Assembly (NCBI GenBank): GCA_949130485.1 | Contig: OX422190.1 | Span: 5,618,861 to 5,682,860, forward strand | DNA: 64,000 bases | Source of the DNA: Agelas oroides | Taxonomy: Eukaryota > Porifera > Demospongiae > Agelasida > Agelasidae | Direction of reading: 5' to 3' | In this document: positions 10,497 through 21,500 of the stretch, one piece after another | Numbering within the stretch: position 1 is the first letter of the stretch | Layout of the letters: every line of letters starts with the position of its first letter | Made by a program: the position numbers and the translations under genes | The notes under the pieces: generated by a model | What the model saw: the letters and a program-made list of their open reading frames with translations, nothing else | Database searches by the model: none | What the model was told of the DNA's origin: nothing

Positions 10497-12795
10497 ACAG
10501 AGGTCACATAACTTGTCCAGTTGTTCTTTGTTTCCCCAAGAAATTGAACACGCTCAACTGAGATGCCCTTTATAGTCGCCTCATTTCCAGGCCTCGCTTG
10601 GTTTTACCTTTCGTTTGCATTCGCAATAATACATGGGAGTGGAAGACGGGTGAAAAACGGGAAAGGCCTGGGAGCATTCATCACATGAGTGAAGTCAGGT
10701 GGATGCAAGGTGGAGGTAGGGAGAAGGGGTCCAACAACCACCATAACAACGCACTGGATTGTCTGTTTGAGTGCTCTACTGCAGTTTTGCACTCCAGACT
10801 TACTGAAATTACTCGTCTTGACCAGTAAGAAGCTCGCTTTCAAGTTTAGTGTGTACATATTTGAATATTAGCTCCTCCCCCCCTATGTCCGTGATGAATG
10901 AGCCCAGACCTTCCCATATTTTGCAGCTCTTCCACTCCCTTATTATTGTGAATGCAACTGCAAGGTAAAATCGGGGAAGGTCTGGGAATGAGGCTGTACT
11001 CCAAATTTTGCCATTTAATTGAAAACTCTGGATTGCTTGAGATAGAAAATGGTGTTGTGTTCCAGAGTATTGTGCTGCTGCACATGCGCGGAATAATGTT
11101 TGGTCAGAAGCTTCCAGAAATGATGTGGGCAGTGAACAGAAGCATAAACATTTATTGGAGTGGCCTCTTAGCAAGAATAACGTAACATACTGACAGTGAT
11201 ATTCTTGGTTCTTGGAAGAAGAACTGGGAAGCCACAAAATTGTACAACATGCATGGAGAATCCACTATACATGGAACAATGTGTTTCAATACTGTATCAA
11301 TTTTTTTGTCGGATTATGATCGTGATAGGTGGATATATTGGCAATAAGTACACGACATAATGCAGTTTCCAATGTCACCTGCTTACCACTTAACCAATTA
11401 TATTAACCGATTATACGCGAGATTAAATGGAATGCAATTAACCCAGTTTACGGAAGACACTTACCTGCCGCGTGTTGTGTGTACTGTCTTTGGCTTTGCT
11501 CATTAACTAGAAGGCATAGTTCAATATCTGTCTAGATAATTATGAAGCCCAAGAGACGCTGTACCTCTGTAGTTAGCGCTGTGCCTCTGCTTATTGGCAT
11601 TGAGAAGAAAACGTGGCTAATGACTTGATCAAGGAGATCGACAACCGCCCGGGCCATTATCACTCACTATGCTCCGGCCCTTGAGGGCTTCTGGACCAAC
11701 CCACTTATAGCAGGAGGGGAAGCCCCAAGCTTATCACAGACCAAATACAAAGCTTATAGCTATTCGCCCTGGGGCGAGATAACGCTTAGCCATATCCATG
11801 ACGCCAATTGAAGTCTATCGCGTTTCGTGACTTGCATCCATATGATGCCAATTGGCGTCTACTGCGTATAATCGGTTAACAACAAATCACCCATCACTTC
11901 TCTTCTGGCTAACAAATATTTTTACTTAGTGGCTTTGTCTGTGCATGGAGTTGTCTGCACACAGGAGAACACAAAGATGGTCATTGCTCCACCAGAACAA
12001 TTGAAGTAGAGCTACACCTAACGTTCTGCTCTTTTATTTGACCGAGACACTTGCCTTCCTGTGCACTCGTCAAGTTCAGAGTTTAATGAGATTGGAGTTC
12101 AGCCAGCTTTTACTTATTCCACCACATCATTGCTCAAGCCACAAGCCGTTACAAGGATATCGCAAGAGTAAAGGACAACCAAAACAGCTGGTAAGACTTG
12201 AAATTTGCGTGAGTAAATTGTAAGCTTACCTGCTTGTATTCTACCTGCTTTGTATACTTCATGTGGTGATTGCGTGACTATTAAGTCTTGGAAGTCTCAG
12301 TATCATTTACCACATGTCATCTAATGCTTTCTGCTGTTGTCTCTTCATCATTCTACCCTTGAAAACCTTGCACACGTGGCCTCAGAGAAAATCGCATGAT
12401 AATTTTCAAAAGCAGGGTGTGCTCAGTGTAAATCACATGAATGTTGACACAGCGGAAGTAAATGGCTTCGACCCCAGAATGTTACCAGGCACTTTCCTCA
12501 ACGAGAAGGAGTCTGGGTACCCGACTATCTTGCTCCGTAGTTGACACTCTAGATCAGATTTGTGACCTGGAATAGTGAACTACAGGGGGTACCAAGTAAT
12601 GGTGTTTCAAATTCTGCTTCCCTATGTTTGCAATAATTAACACTCAGGACCAGATTGCACCATTTGACTACACTTGTACCCAGTCTCCATCTGTTGTGGG
12701 TATTCACTACTATTTTCATGCACATATTTTAGGAACGTTACATTTTTGGGTATTGTACTATATATAATGCCATGTCATATGCTTCGTCTCCACAG

Positions 12796-13973
12796 CATCA
12801 ATTCCTGAAGAAACCACCCCTCCCCCAGCAACCACTTCTCCCCAGACTGTTGGAACAACAACCCCTCTCCAGACTGTTGGAACAACCTCTCCTCCCCAGA
12901 CTGTTGGAACAACCTCTCCTCCCCAGACCATTGAAACAACCACCCCTCCCCAGACTGTTGGAACAACCTCTCCTCCCCAGACTGTTGGAACAACCTCTCC
13001 TCCCCAGACTGTTGGAACAACCTCTCCTCCCCAGACTGTTGGAACAACCTCTCCTCCCCAGACTGTTGGAACAACCTCTCCTCCCCAGACTGTTGAAACA
13101 ACCTCTCCTCCCCAGACTGTTGGAACAACCTCTCCTCCCCAGACTGTTAGAACAACCTCTCCTTCCCAGACTGTTAGAACAACCTCTCCTTCCCAGACTG
13201 TTAGAACAACCACCCCTCCCCAGACTGTTGGAACAACCTCTCCTCCCCAGACTGTTGGAACAACCTCTCCTCTCCAAACTGTTGTATTGGTAACTACTAC
13301 AACTGGAACTGCCCCAGTCAGCAGCAGCATACAACCCACCAATAATTCACCAAGTGATGGAGCAACTACCACATCAGTCGTCATAGTAGTAGCTGTTGTG
13401 ATCATACTTGTTGTCGTTGTAGTTGGAGTTGTCATTCTTGTGGTCCTCCTCAGGACCAAAAAGAGGAAGCAAAGGTTAGTAATCAACAAGCTTCAGAATG
13501 TTACAACAGAAAAGAAAGATATTGAAGTGAAATTGAAACAGGAAAGAACCACTACGAAGGAAGCCAGTTCAAGTGTTGACCAGCCACCGTATGAAGTGTC
13601 AAACCTCTTGTATCAGAGTATGGACCAACACAGTACCACAAATGTGCCACAAGGAAATAATTTCTACACTGTGCCAAACACCACTAGTTCACACACAATT
13701 GAGGCTGACAGTGTTAACCAGCCACTGTATGAAGTGTCAAACGTTTTGTATCAGAGTATGGACCAACATCGTGATCACCCCAGCACCCCAAATGTGCCAC
13801 AAGGAAATGATTTCTACACTGTGCCAGACATCACTAGCTCACACACAATTGAGACAGACAATGGGAACTATGAGACAGTGTATAGTGAGCCACTCCAGCC
13901 TTCACTCTTTACTGATGCAGTTGAAACTCCTGCTGACTCTGAATATGTGCAGCCTTATGCCCCCATTTACTGA
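12796..13973 (+). CDS. Terminal exon of a mucin-stalk, single-pass membrane receptor (paralogue A)
   Basis: The exon starts after a pyrimidine-poor but clear acceptor (CCACAG|CATCA) in phase 1 and ends at TGA. It encodes about 391 residues. First come 17 nine-residue repeats of the type TSPPQTVGT, a likely O-glycosylated extracellular stalk. A Ser/Thr linker follows ([13 protein letters not shown]), then a Val/Ile-rich transmembrane helix at about 13371-13455 and a basic stop-transfer RTKKRKQ. The roughly 145-residue cytoplasmic tail has many tyrosines. YQSM (twice) fits the YxxM class bound by PI3K SH2 domains. YTVP (twice) and YVQP fit YxxP. YEVS, YETV and YSEP are further candidates. Upstream extracellular exons were not found. 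Signalling by Tyr phosphorylation is inferred from the motifs. Confidence 0.8.
12832..13280 (+). repeat. 27-bp coding minisatellite (17 units)
   Basis: The unit is close to ACCTCTCCTCCCCAGACTGT followed by TGGAACA. Variants replace Gly by Arg or Glu codons. The period is exactly 27 bp and keeps the reading frame. The frame encodes the stalk of receptor A. Other frames through it are also open because of the period. Confidence 0.95.
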
Positions 13974-14200
13974 AATGCTGGGCACACAACTAGCGAACAA
14001 CATTTGAGGGACTTTTCAAGCTGCTCACCTCCATTCATATTGGTCAGTAGTGTTTATAGTAGCTAATTAGTAATGGATTAGTATTCAAAACTAGCTACCT
14101 CATTGAACTACCGTAATCTCTAAACGTATTCACTAATTGCAGCTACTCTGTTGTGTGAAGCTGTACTATCCTTAATGATTTGTAGAAGCAAAACTAAGTG

Positions 14201-15368
14201 GACAACTTACAATAGGGAATGGAGTGTGGGTAATGTTAAATATAGTACTCAGTTGTGAATGTGCATGGGGTCCATCTGTGAAGAAATTTGGGGATGGTGC
14301 AGAGACCAGACCTACTAACACTCCACCAAACTGCCTACTATATGCACATCAAAGTCAGGCATCCAGAGTTGTCAACAAATCCTTTCTTAAATCTTAATAG
14401 AGCTGAATGTGCTCAGTAAAAACACCCTGTGTATGACAACTTAGCATTCTTTGTCTGTTACAATGGTACACAGTACACATTCACTAGTTACTGGTTGAGT
14501 AGCTCTATCCGAACTATGAAGTTCTTTCCTCTGCATGGCATTTTCCCCCCTTTGTCTCAATCGACTTAGCTACATTCTTTTCCTGTGATCATTTCCCTGA
14601 AGGCTTTTGGGTTAGCTATGATCAACAAGCTAAGGGAGAAAATGACAGTGTGTTGACATTGGCTTTTGGGTAGATTCATACAATTGTTTAACTCAAGCTA
14701 GGATGTTGAAGTCAAAGATATTTTTGAGCTGCTTTCACTCCTGCTTTCACTCCTCACTTCTAATGATCATAAATCATGCTTCCTACACTACTACACTACT
14801 GGCAACTGACTGACACACCCCATGATAACTGTGTGCTTGGTACAGTAGAGCCTGGCAATCCAGAGTTGTGAATGTCATGCTCGCCTAGCTCTTGTAGCAA
14901 ACTTAGAACTACAGATGTGCTTGGTAAGAGTACTTTCTCCCTGTATACACAACTTATAATAGTATTGCATTTAATAGTACATCAGTATGTAGAATGTGCA
15001 CATACACTAGTTACTGGTAGAGCTAGTGTCTCATTAAACAAATCAGTAAAAGAGGGGGGGAAATGTGTAGCTACTTCACAAGATCTGGACTTGTCCCAGT
15101 CCCTCTGAATGCTTGGGTATATGCATATGTGTACACCATCTTTCAAGTCTGCTGCTAGAATGAGAAGCACATAGGACACAAGAGCAAGTGCTAAGGGCAA
15201 GGCAGTGAATGACTTGTATGCTACTACTTTGCTGTCGGTAGAACTCAGATGGCTTCATCTTAGCAGGGTCAATTGCATTTGGATCGAATGGGTATATTCC
15301 TGCTTTTGAAAATCAAGCCTTGCTATTCAACATCAAAAATGCTTTCTCAAATGGCTCTCCCACCGCCG
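14201..15368. other. Intergenic stretch
   Basis: This follows the 3' UTR of receptor A. No exon, transposon end or repeat array was recognised. Confidence 0.4.
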
Positions 15369-15394
15369 CCCCCCCCCCCCCCCCCCCCCCCCCC
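15369..15394. repeat. Poly-C tract (26 C)
   Basis: An uninterrupted run of 26 C lies near the 3' side of the Tigger-like relic. In the minus-strand frame it would read as poly-Gly. The length in an assembly is likely to be unreliable. Confidence 0.9.
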
Positions 15395-15399
15395 AACAA

Positions 15400-16560
15400 C
15401 AGTGGAAAAATCACACTTAGAAACCACGAAATTCTTCTTGGAAAATGATAAAGCATGTACTGACTTCAACAAGTGATCTTTGAAGGATTTAAAAACCGTC
15501 ACATCCAGTGGTTGTAATGCGTGTGTGGTGTGGGTGGGAGGCAAACGAGGATCACAACAAGGTAATGTGCTCTGATGTTCCGTGAGCTTGGGTGTATGCA
15601 TACCGTATTTCTTCGATCAGACGCCGCGGCTACTATTTATTTCGCTGCTCGTTTTGTGTGGCTACTATTTGAGGGTGGCGTTTATTTCTTTGGAAAGCCC
15701 GGAGACATCAACGACGGCTGGATAAGGTACGTACGAGTGAGACGGTGAAGGTTGTTAGACGCTGTCAGTAGTACACGAAGGCTCTTAGTCCTGCTGTCAG
15801 CCGTGGGAACGACTGGTACAACACAAACAGTCCTTGCGCTAGCGTGGTGACCGTCGTCAGAAACCATTCGCACACGTGCGCGTGCTGCGTTGACTAGCCG
15901 CGGCTACTATTTGAGGGCGGCGTTTATTTCGTTCAAAAGCTTCGGATAGTGGGGCTACTATTCGAGGGCGGTGTCTATTTGAAGAAATACGGTACTTAGC
16001 CTTCTTCAAAGTGACAGGCTTTTCCCTCGTACCGTCAAGGTCTCATCACAATTATAAAGGCAGCGTGGAGAATTTATAAGATTGTTCTCCTCAAGCGTCT
16101 TCTTCAACAGCTTGAAGTATTCTTCAACGACCTCCGGGTCCAAGCACTCTCCTCTACTGTGGTCAAGTCGATCAACCTTCCTTAGCATTAACTCTGGGTG
16201 GCGTTTACGGAAGCAGGTCCACCAATGTTCCCCTGGACTAAGTTCAGGGTTGAAACAACTATCCTTGCCAGAGTGCAAGGTAATTTCCCAAGCAAATGCC
16301 ATTGCCGAACTGCGCGTTAGAGGAAACCCCCTTTCTGCCATATGGACTAGGTAGTTACACAAGTCTTTCACTTCCATGGCGCTAAGGACGGTGTCTCTTC
16401 CTGGATTTGTTCCATGAACAACTCGTGCCTTTACCTGATCATCCAGTGTCTTTCTGGGGGCATTGTATACAATGTTGCTGCTTGTGCCACTGTCAGTGCT
16501 TTCTTATTCACAGATTCCAGGGCAGCCAACATATCTTCATCCTTCCACACTTTCCTCTGT
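15400..16560 (-). pseudogene. Broken Tigger/pogo-like transposase (psq and CENP-B HTH, DDE)
   Basis: Reading the minus strand from 16547, the order fits the Tigger family. First is a pipsqueak-type helix (WKDEDMLAALESVNKKAL then TVAQAATLY). Second is a CENP-B-type segment at 16006-16377 (RGFPLTRSSAMAFAW, SPGEHWWTCFRKRHPEL). Third is the start of the DDE domain with YNCDET. Then come REKPVTLKKAK and YTQAHGTSEHITLL, and finally THALQPLDVTVFKSFKDHL from the end of the catalytic domain. There are frameshifts at the five-G run 16456-16460 and near 16035. A MITE sits between KKAK and YTQAHG. Most of the catalytic middle is missing. It is non-functional. Confidence 0.8.
15603..15992. mobile_element. 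MITE inserted in the Tigger-like relic (TA duplication)
   Basis: The ends are CCGTATTTCTTC and GAAGAAATACGG, with TA on both sides (15601-15602 and 15993-15994). Inside are repeated segments GGCTACTATTTGAGGG and GGCGTTTATTTC. The surrounding transposase frame is restored when the element and one TA are removed, which fixes the borders. It is non-coding. Confidence 0.85.
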
Positions 16561-17072
16561 TTTTTCTAGCCTCCTGATGCCATAAGGTACTTCCTACGAG
16601 ACAAAGAACACATCTATTTTGTGAAAGCATGCCGTTACCTCTCTTTCACTCCATTACTAAACCAATGCTGTCACTCAGGTTCGTGTCAGCCCTTCCAACT
16701 CAAGTATAACTATCAGGTTACTTTTTCGTGTATTATACTGAACGCAAACCAAAGAACAAAAATGGGGAGGCCTGGGAACGAGGCTACACGTTACTCACTA
16801 AAACAGCATGTAAGCAAATACAGTTTAACTTACTCAGTCCCAGTTCCATTGTGCGAGAGATATCACCGTCAGTAGAGCACTAGCTGGCCCTTCACAGGAG
16901 CTACCAACTGCTAACACTGTACAAGCCTGGGTTGAAACCGGTTCTGATGAAAACGTGGACCTGTCGCACTACTGCGCATGCTTCTAATTTGCGTGCAGTA
17001 ATGCATACTAGTGCTGAAACATCTTCTGTCCTGGTACCTGCTACTTCATTACCTGCGGTGTCGTCAACTGGT
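16561..17072. other. Intergenic stretch
   Basis: No gene was recognised. One half-site of the CCTGGGAACGAGGCTA micro-MITE family lies at 16770-16785, and a partial NRF1-like TGCGCATG near 16973. Confidence 0.4.
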
Positions 17073-17423
17073 ATAGTCTAAATTCACCCTGTTTGAAACC
17101 GTTTCCGGTTACGTCACTGTAATAACTATTTATAATCCGTCGCGCACCTTGTTATAATCATAGATTATATAGCTCTTGAGCTATATAATCTATGTTATAA
17201 TCCGTCGCGCTACCGTAGGTTAAATACGTTAGACCAAACAGCATGGTGGCCGTCTGAAGCGGCTCGTTGGCTGCTTAGGGTTAGGGTTAGGGTTAGGTAA
17301 TAGGGCTAGGGCCAGGGAATACACTACATTACAAAATGTGATGAACGTCTTCGCTTCGGTAGCCTCTTATGGATATTTGGTAAGATGACGTAAACGGTTT
17401 CAAAGCGGGTGAACTTAGTCTAT
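17073..17423. repeat. MITE-like TIR element with internal hairpin and TTAGGG run
   Basis: The outer arms match as inverted copies over about 40 bp (ATAGTCTAAATTCACCC, TTTGAAACCGTTT and TTACGTCA against TGACGTAAACGG, TTTCAAA and GGGTGAACTTAGTCTAT). Inside is a near-perfect hairpin at 17159-17194 with arms ATAGATTATATAGCTC. A telomere-like run lies at 17275-17298. Confidence 0.6.
17275..17298 (+). repeat. Interstitial TTAGGG run
   Basis: Nearly four tandem TTAGGG units are followed by degenerate forms (TAGGGCTAGGGCCAGGG). It sits inside the TIR element, so it is more likely part of a mobile sequence than a chromosome end. Confidence 0.7.
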
Positions 17424-18959
17424 CCATGTCAAGTATAGTATAATCCCGCGAGTCCAAATGATATTCATAACAGTTAAAAATTGCGTAACCCTTTTTGGAG
17501 CGGAAGTGCCATATTGAATGCGACACCGTTGTACGTGTCTTGCAAAAACCCGCACCCACAGTCGAAATTTCGGCCAATGGCCTTACAACGCACATCAAAT
17601 TGAAGCGCTTTCGTTCTTCTTTTCAATTCTGGTGGTAAGAACAGCCTTTTAACCGCTTTTTACAAGTTTCACTGGACTTCTAAGATATATGCAACCCTTA
17701 CCATGGGAAATAGGTTTCTTGGGGTGCAGATTTCAATTCTTTGGGTTGTATTTCCCGTCAAAACAGTTACACTACTGTGGTAACCAGCAAAAGCTCAGGA
17801 CATTGCAAGAGAGTGTCACTCCAGTACAGACAGTTGTTGCTGAAACTTACTTTATTCTCATTATGATTACCAAAGGACCTCAGCTGATCTCAGAAACAAA
17901 CATTCTACTCCTGATATCCAGGTGGTGGAAGCTGTGTACTGACATAAGAACTGCATATGCTTGTGTGCGTCTGTTCATGTATAAAGAGAGTATGAAATCC
18001 ACAGCTGTAGCTGCTGGGAGATAAAGTTGGCCCACAGAATGATGAAGGAGAGAAGGGAGTGTTTGCAGTTGCAAAGAAGTTGGACTATTAAGGGATGCAT
18101 GAACAAGAATGTGGTGGTGAATGACAAGTGACTGGGTTGAAGGGAATAGGTGGACAAGCTGTCACTGCCCTTCCTAGCGACTCCAGGCACTAAGGTGCAG
18201 ATTATGATGACCATGCATGCTGGTGACTCCTGTCTGCAGGTTTGGGGACCCACTGGTAGCTACACTTAGACTCATTAGCCAAAACAAATGTCATTTTCAT
18301 CATCAGAGTCATCCCCATAGCCAGCTCTCTTGAAAGAAACAAACTTTAAACATCTACCATAATATGCACTGATACCACTGCTGTGAGCTGTTGTGCTCCC
18401 CAAAAAAGCTAGGATATCATAGCACAGGACTCATTTAGATCCCCAGAAAATTTAAGATGAGGTGTTGTATGCACTTGATCTTTAAATGATGTTGCCTGGT
18501 GCCACCCTCTCCATTGAATTTTGTTGTAAAAAGTGGGTACAGTACCATTTGACTTCGGAAAGCCATATCTTGGGGTAAAATATAGGTAAACCAGGCAATA
18601 TGCATATCGTTCAATTGCTCTAAGGCTGGTCTTTAAGCCTGTATTACTAACATTTTTCGATTGCAAAATTTTGTTTTTTGTTTGGACTCGCTACCCTGAG
18701 TCATCAATCTCTAATTCATCTCAACTGTCTGAGGAGACTGTGGATGTTCCTCAGCACAAAATCCACCCTTATTCAGCTCAATGCCAGTATCATCTGCTTC
18801 TAACTCAGGAAAAGGAACTCCTATCACCAGTCCCTTGGTCGCAGCTGGACTGGTTCCCTCATACCTTGCTGACCATTTTTCTTCTGAAGAAGAAAAAAAG
18901 GTCTAAACAAACAAACCTAAACAAAGAAGGATAACAAAGGCACTTGTATTGAGTGAGAA
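17424..18959. other. Stretch without a confident gene
   Basis: Frames at 17689-18024 and 18671-18934 have no recognisable domain. The second may belong to the decayed protein that ends in the PHD finger downstream, because it is Ser/Glu-rich and ends in a Lys cluster. Confidence 0.3.
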
Positions 18960-19781
18960 TTAACATGTTGAGATGATGGAGGAGAAGGATTGAGAGGAAA
19001 AGGAAGCCAAAGAACTGAAGAAGAAACATAAGAGAATGAGAAGAGAAGAAGAGGAGAGAGAGAGACAGAAGAAAGAGAGAGAGGAATATAAACAGAGGAA
19101 GAAGAAGGAAAGAGAGGAAGAGAAGAAAAAGAAAAAAAGAGAGAAAGAAAAGAAGATGCAGGAAAAGAGAAAGTAAAGCAAGTCTAAGAAGGGCAAGCAG
19201 CCTGTCCAAGCAGCTATGGAATCCCCTGGTAGCAGCAGTGAGTGAATCAGAGTGTGAAGTAAGAAGTCAATTGCAAAGAGTTAGGCAGCTCCCTGCTAGA
19301 TTTCGGGCTGCCTCCAGCTCAGAGAGTGAGAGTGACAGTAGCATCCACTGCATAAGCGTAGGAAAGACTTTTTGATTGGGGGGGCACAGTTTGAAACTAC
19401 ACATAGAGTAGTGAGCAATTTATATAACAGTTTATGAAATCTTGGGAGGGGGGGGCACATGCCCCCGGTGCCCCCCCCCCGGGTTCCTACGCCTATGCTC
19501 TGTGGGGTGTGCAGTGCCAGAGAACCCCTAAACTTGAATCAGAGTGTGAAGTCAATTGCAAAAAGTTAGGCAGCTCCCTGCTAGATTTCGGGCTGCCTCC
19601 AGCTCAGAGAAGTGACAGTAGCATCCTCTGTGGGCTGTGCAGTGCCAGAGAACCCCTAAACTTGAATGTTGCAGTTGTTTTTTGGGTCGACTGTGGAAAC
19701 TGTGGTGACTGGTTTCATACTGCCTGTGCACTTGGTGACAATAGCTGTTCACACCAGTATTTTTGTATGAAATGTGTGTAG
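18960..19781 (+). pseudogene. Lys/Glu-rich linker and C-terminal PHD finger, decayed
   Basis: A purine-only tract (about 18965-19178) reads as Lys/Glu/Arg-rich helix, for example REREEYKQRKKKEREEEKKK, but with stops. It is followed at about 19630-19778 by a complete C4HC3 PHD finger: CGLC, then VDCGNC, WFHTAC and FCMKC, ending at TAG. In animal transposons of the Tigger/CENP-B group a charged linker plus PHD finger can close the protein. That makes a transposase tail the likely source, which is inference. The segment before the finger is duplicated (19253-19345 and 19540-19626) and interrupted by a MITE. Confidence 0.6.
19351..19497. mobile_element. Short G-rich MITE in the PHD relic
   Basis: The ends are CATAAGCGTAGGAA and TTCCTACGCCTATG. 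The interior has long G and C runs. The flanks CACTG and CTCTG are compatible with a 5-bp target duplication, since the uninterrupted duplicate reads CATCCTCTGTGGG. Confidence 0.65.
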
Positions 19782-20314
19782 TGTGAGTTTCTAAGGTTTT
19801 TGCACCTTGTTTATTCCAACAGTATCCTTTTTAGTGTTGTAAAGTATTTACATGCAACTTGTTTGTCAGTGGCGCTAATGGGGAAATACTTCATATTATC
19901 GGCAATGTGTACACGTCGAACTTGAACCATCCTATTGCAAGGTGGGCGGGGATGAGCTAACACTTGTATATGGCAAGGCTGGGAATTCCCATAAATGCTA
20001 TACTGGCGCAAATAAATTGCAGTGCGCTGGCGCCTCGTACGCTGTTTTCACAAATATGGCAAGTTAATGCATGCTACATGACTGGTCATGAAATACTCCT
20101 GATTTCAGCAGAATAGTGTAGTGAGCATCTTTCCCACACTGTCTTTGTTTAGCCATGTACTTCACAATGTCTATTCTCTCCATGATGATTCCTCAGTTCC
20201 CTTCTACAAGTAAACACTGCTCCCACAACTCAGTTTCACCCAGCTTTCTCTTACCCTGGCTAGTTCAACAGACATGATCCATGGCTAGCTGATCAATCAT
20301 TCCAAGAGTTTATA

Positions 20315-20587
20315 ACAGTAAGAGTGTGCAAATCCCCGTATGGTTTCTATACCTGCCATCTGGATAGGATGACATAGACAATCTGCAGTGAATATTGTAA
20401 GCTGTGAAAACACAGCAGTAAAGAGGTGGGCTTTTGCTACATTGTTCACATAGGTAATGTACACTAGCACCTAGAATGGCTTCATGTTAAGTACCTGATA
20501 AGTATATTCACTGCTGATTGCCTATGTCATCCTATCCAGATGGCAGGTGTAGAAACCATAATTATGGGAGTTGCACACTCTTACTGT
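20315..20587. repeat. Foldback element in block B
   Basis: Arms of about 80 bp start ACAGTAAGAGTGTGCAA and end TTGCACACTCTTACTGT. They include TGCCATCTGGATAGGATGAC and its inverse, around a spacer of about 110 bp. Block A has no such insertion at the matching place, so it arrived after the duplication or was lost from A. Confidence 0.75.
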
Positions 20588-21288
20588 CTTGATCAATCAT
20601 TATCACGTTTGTCAATGGTAATAGCTCAAGTGCAAACCATGCACCCAGCCTTTACGTCTGCTGTACTGTTATTATGCTGCACATCAACTGCTGATCAGTT
20701 GCATTCCAAAGATTGTATGGCATTACCATACAAATGTAACACACAGTGCTGCGTTAGTGTGGGTTAATTGTTACAACAGCAGAGAAGGCTCATCCTAAAG
20801 TTGAAATGTTAAGATAATTTAAGCCACTCGGCTGTCTACAGTTAAAGTGCCTACTGTGAAACGCAGACCACCTGCAGTGACTATGGACATGTCAGCTACT
20901 TCGTGGAAGCTCCCCACTTCCTCGCCTCTCACTGCTGAAGCTTTGCCAGCCTACCACTAGCATCAGGAGCATCTCCCTGCCTCGTGTTCTACGCTCGCCC
21001 CCAACCCCACATGCACACCCTTTCCCCTCCCTCCCTCCCAGGGTCTACACCATAAATGGAATAGTCAACTGTTGCACAATAGTCTTCTATGTGCACACAG
21101 GTCACATGACATGTTCAGTTGTTCTTTGTTTCCCCCAATGTAGCAGTCAAGTAATTGAACACATCCACCTTCAAAATTTGCTATCAGAAAGCAGCATTGA
21201 TGATTGCCATTCAGCCTTGTGCTCCAGAGTATTGTGCTACTGTGCATGCGCAGAATAATCTTTGGTTAGAAGCTTACAGAAATTATGT

Positions 21289-21500
21289 GGGCAGTGACCA
21301 GAAATGTTGTGGGCAGTGACCAGAAATGTTGTGGGTGGTGACCAGAAACATTGTGGGCAGTGACCAGAAATGTTGTGGGTGGTGACCAGAAACATTGTGG
21401 GCAGTGACCAGAAATGTTGTGGGTGGTGACCAGAAATGTTGGGTGGTGCCCAGAAATGTTGTGGGTGGTGCCCAGAAATGTTGTGGGTGATAAGTATAGA
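21289..21500. repeat. 22-bp minisatellite (about 10 units)
   Basis: The unit is close to GAAATGTTGTGGGTGGTGAC then CA, with GGGCAGTGACC variants. Block A has a single related unit near 11115 (GAAATGATGTGGGCAGTG), so the array expanded only in block B. Confidence 0.85.

Larger units (their letters stand above)
8547..12544. repeat. 4-kb direct duplicate of 60322-64000
   Basis: From GAATATTCCA onward this block is nearly identical to the last 3.7 kb of the window. It includes the same hAT insertion and the nested MITE. The other copy lacks about 300 bp corresponding to 12106-12408. High identity and shared insertions point to a recent copy event after both insertions. The frames here (for example 10598-10871 and 10809-11237) lack motifs and are not called as genes. 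Confidence 0.9.
7015..14200. repeat. Receptor block A (tandem paralogue of block B)
   Basis: Short segments match 20078-23990 in the same order and orientation. They include the CTCCTGA and GATCAATCA region, the TTTAAGCCACTCGG region and the module before the receptor exon, then the stalk exon and the start of its 3' UTR. Relative to block B, this copy carries extra DNA at about 7866-9125 and the hAT element at 9409-10496. This is a direct duplication of a unit that includes the receptor gene. Confidence 0.75.

Noticed and set aside
12758..13489. Long minus-strand frames of 243 and 178 codons across the stalk repeat, and a + frame of 173 codons in another phase
   Set aside because: A 27-bp period keeps every frame open. 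The + frame linked to the transmembrane helix and tail, with a conserved acceptor and a paralogue, is the real one.
15347..15601. Poly-Gly or poly-Pro protein end
   Set aside because: It comes from the 26-C tract; only the ALQPLDV part belongs to the transposase relic.
17275..17298. True telomere or chromosome end
   Set aside because: The run is only about four units and is embedded between inverted ends.
18859..19209. Leu/Phe-rich minus-strand frame resembling membrane helices
   Set aside because: It is the complement of a purine-only tract; low-complexity composition produces it.
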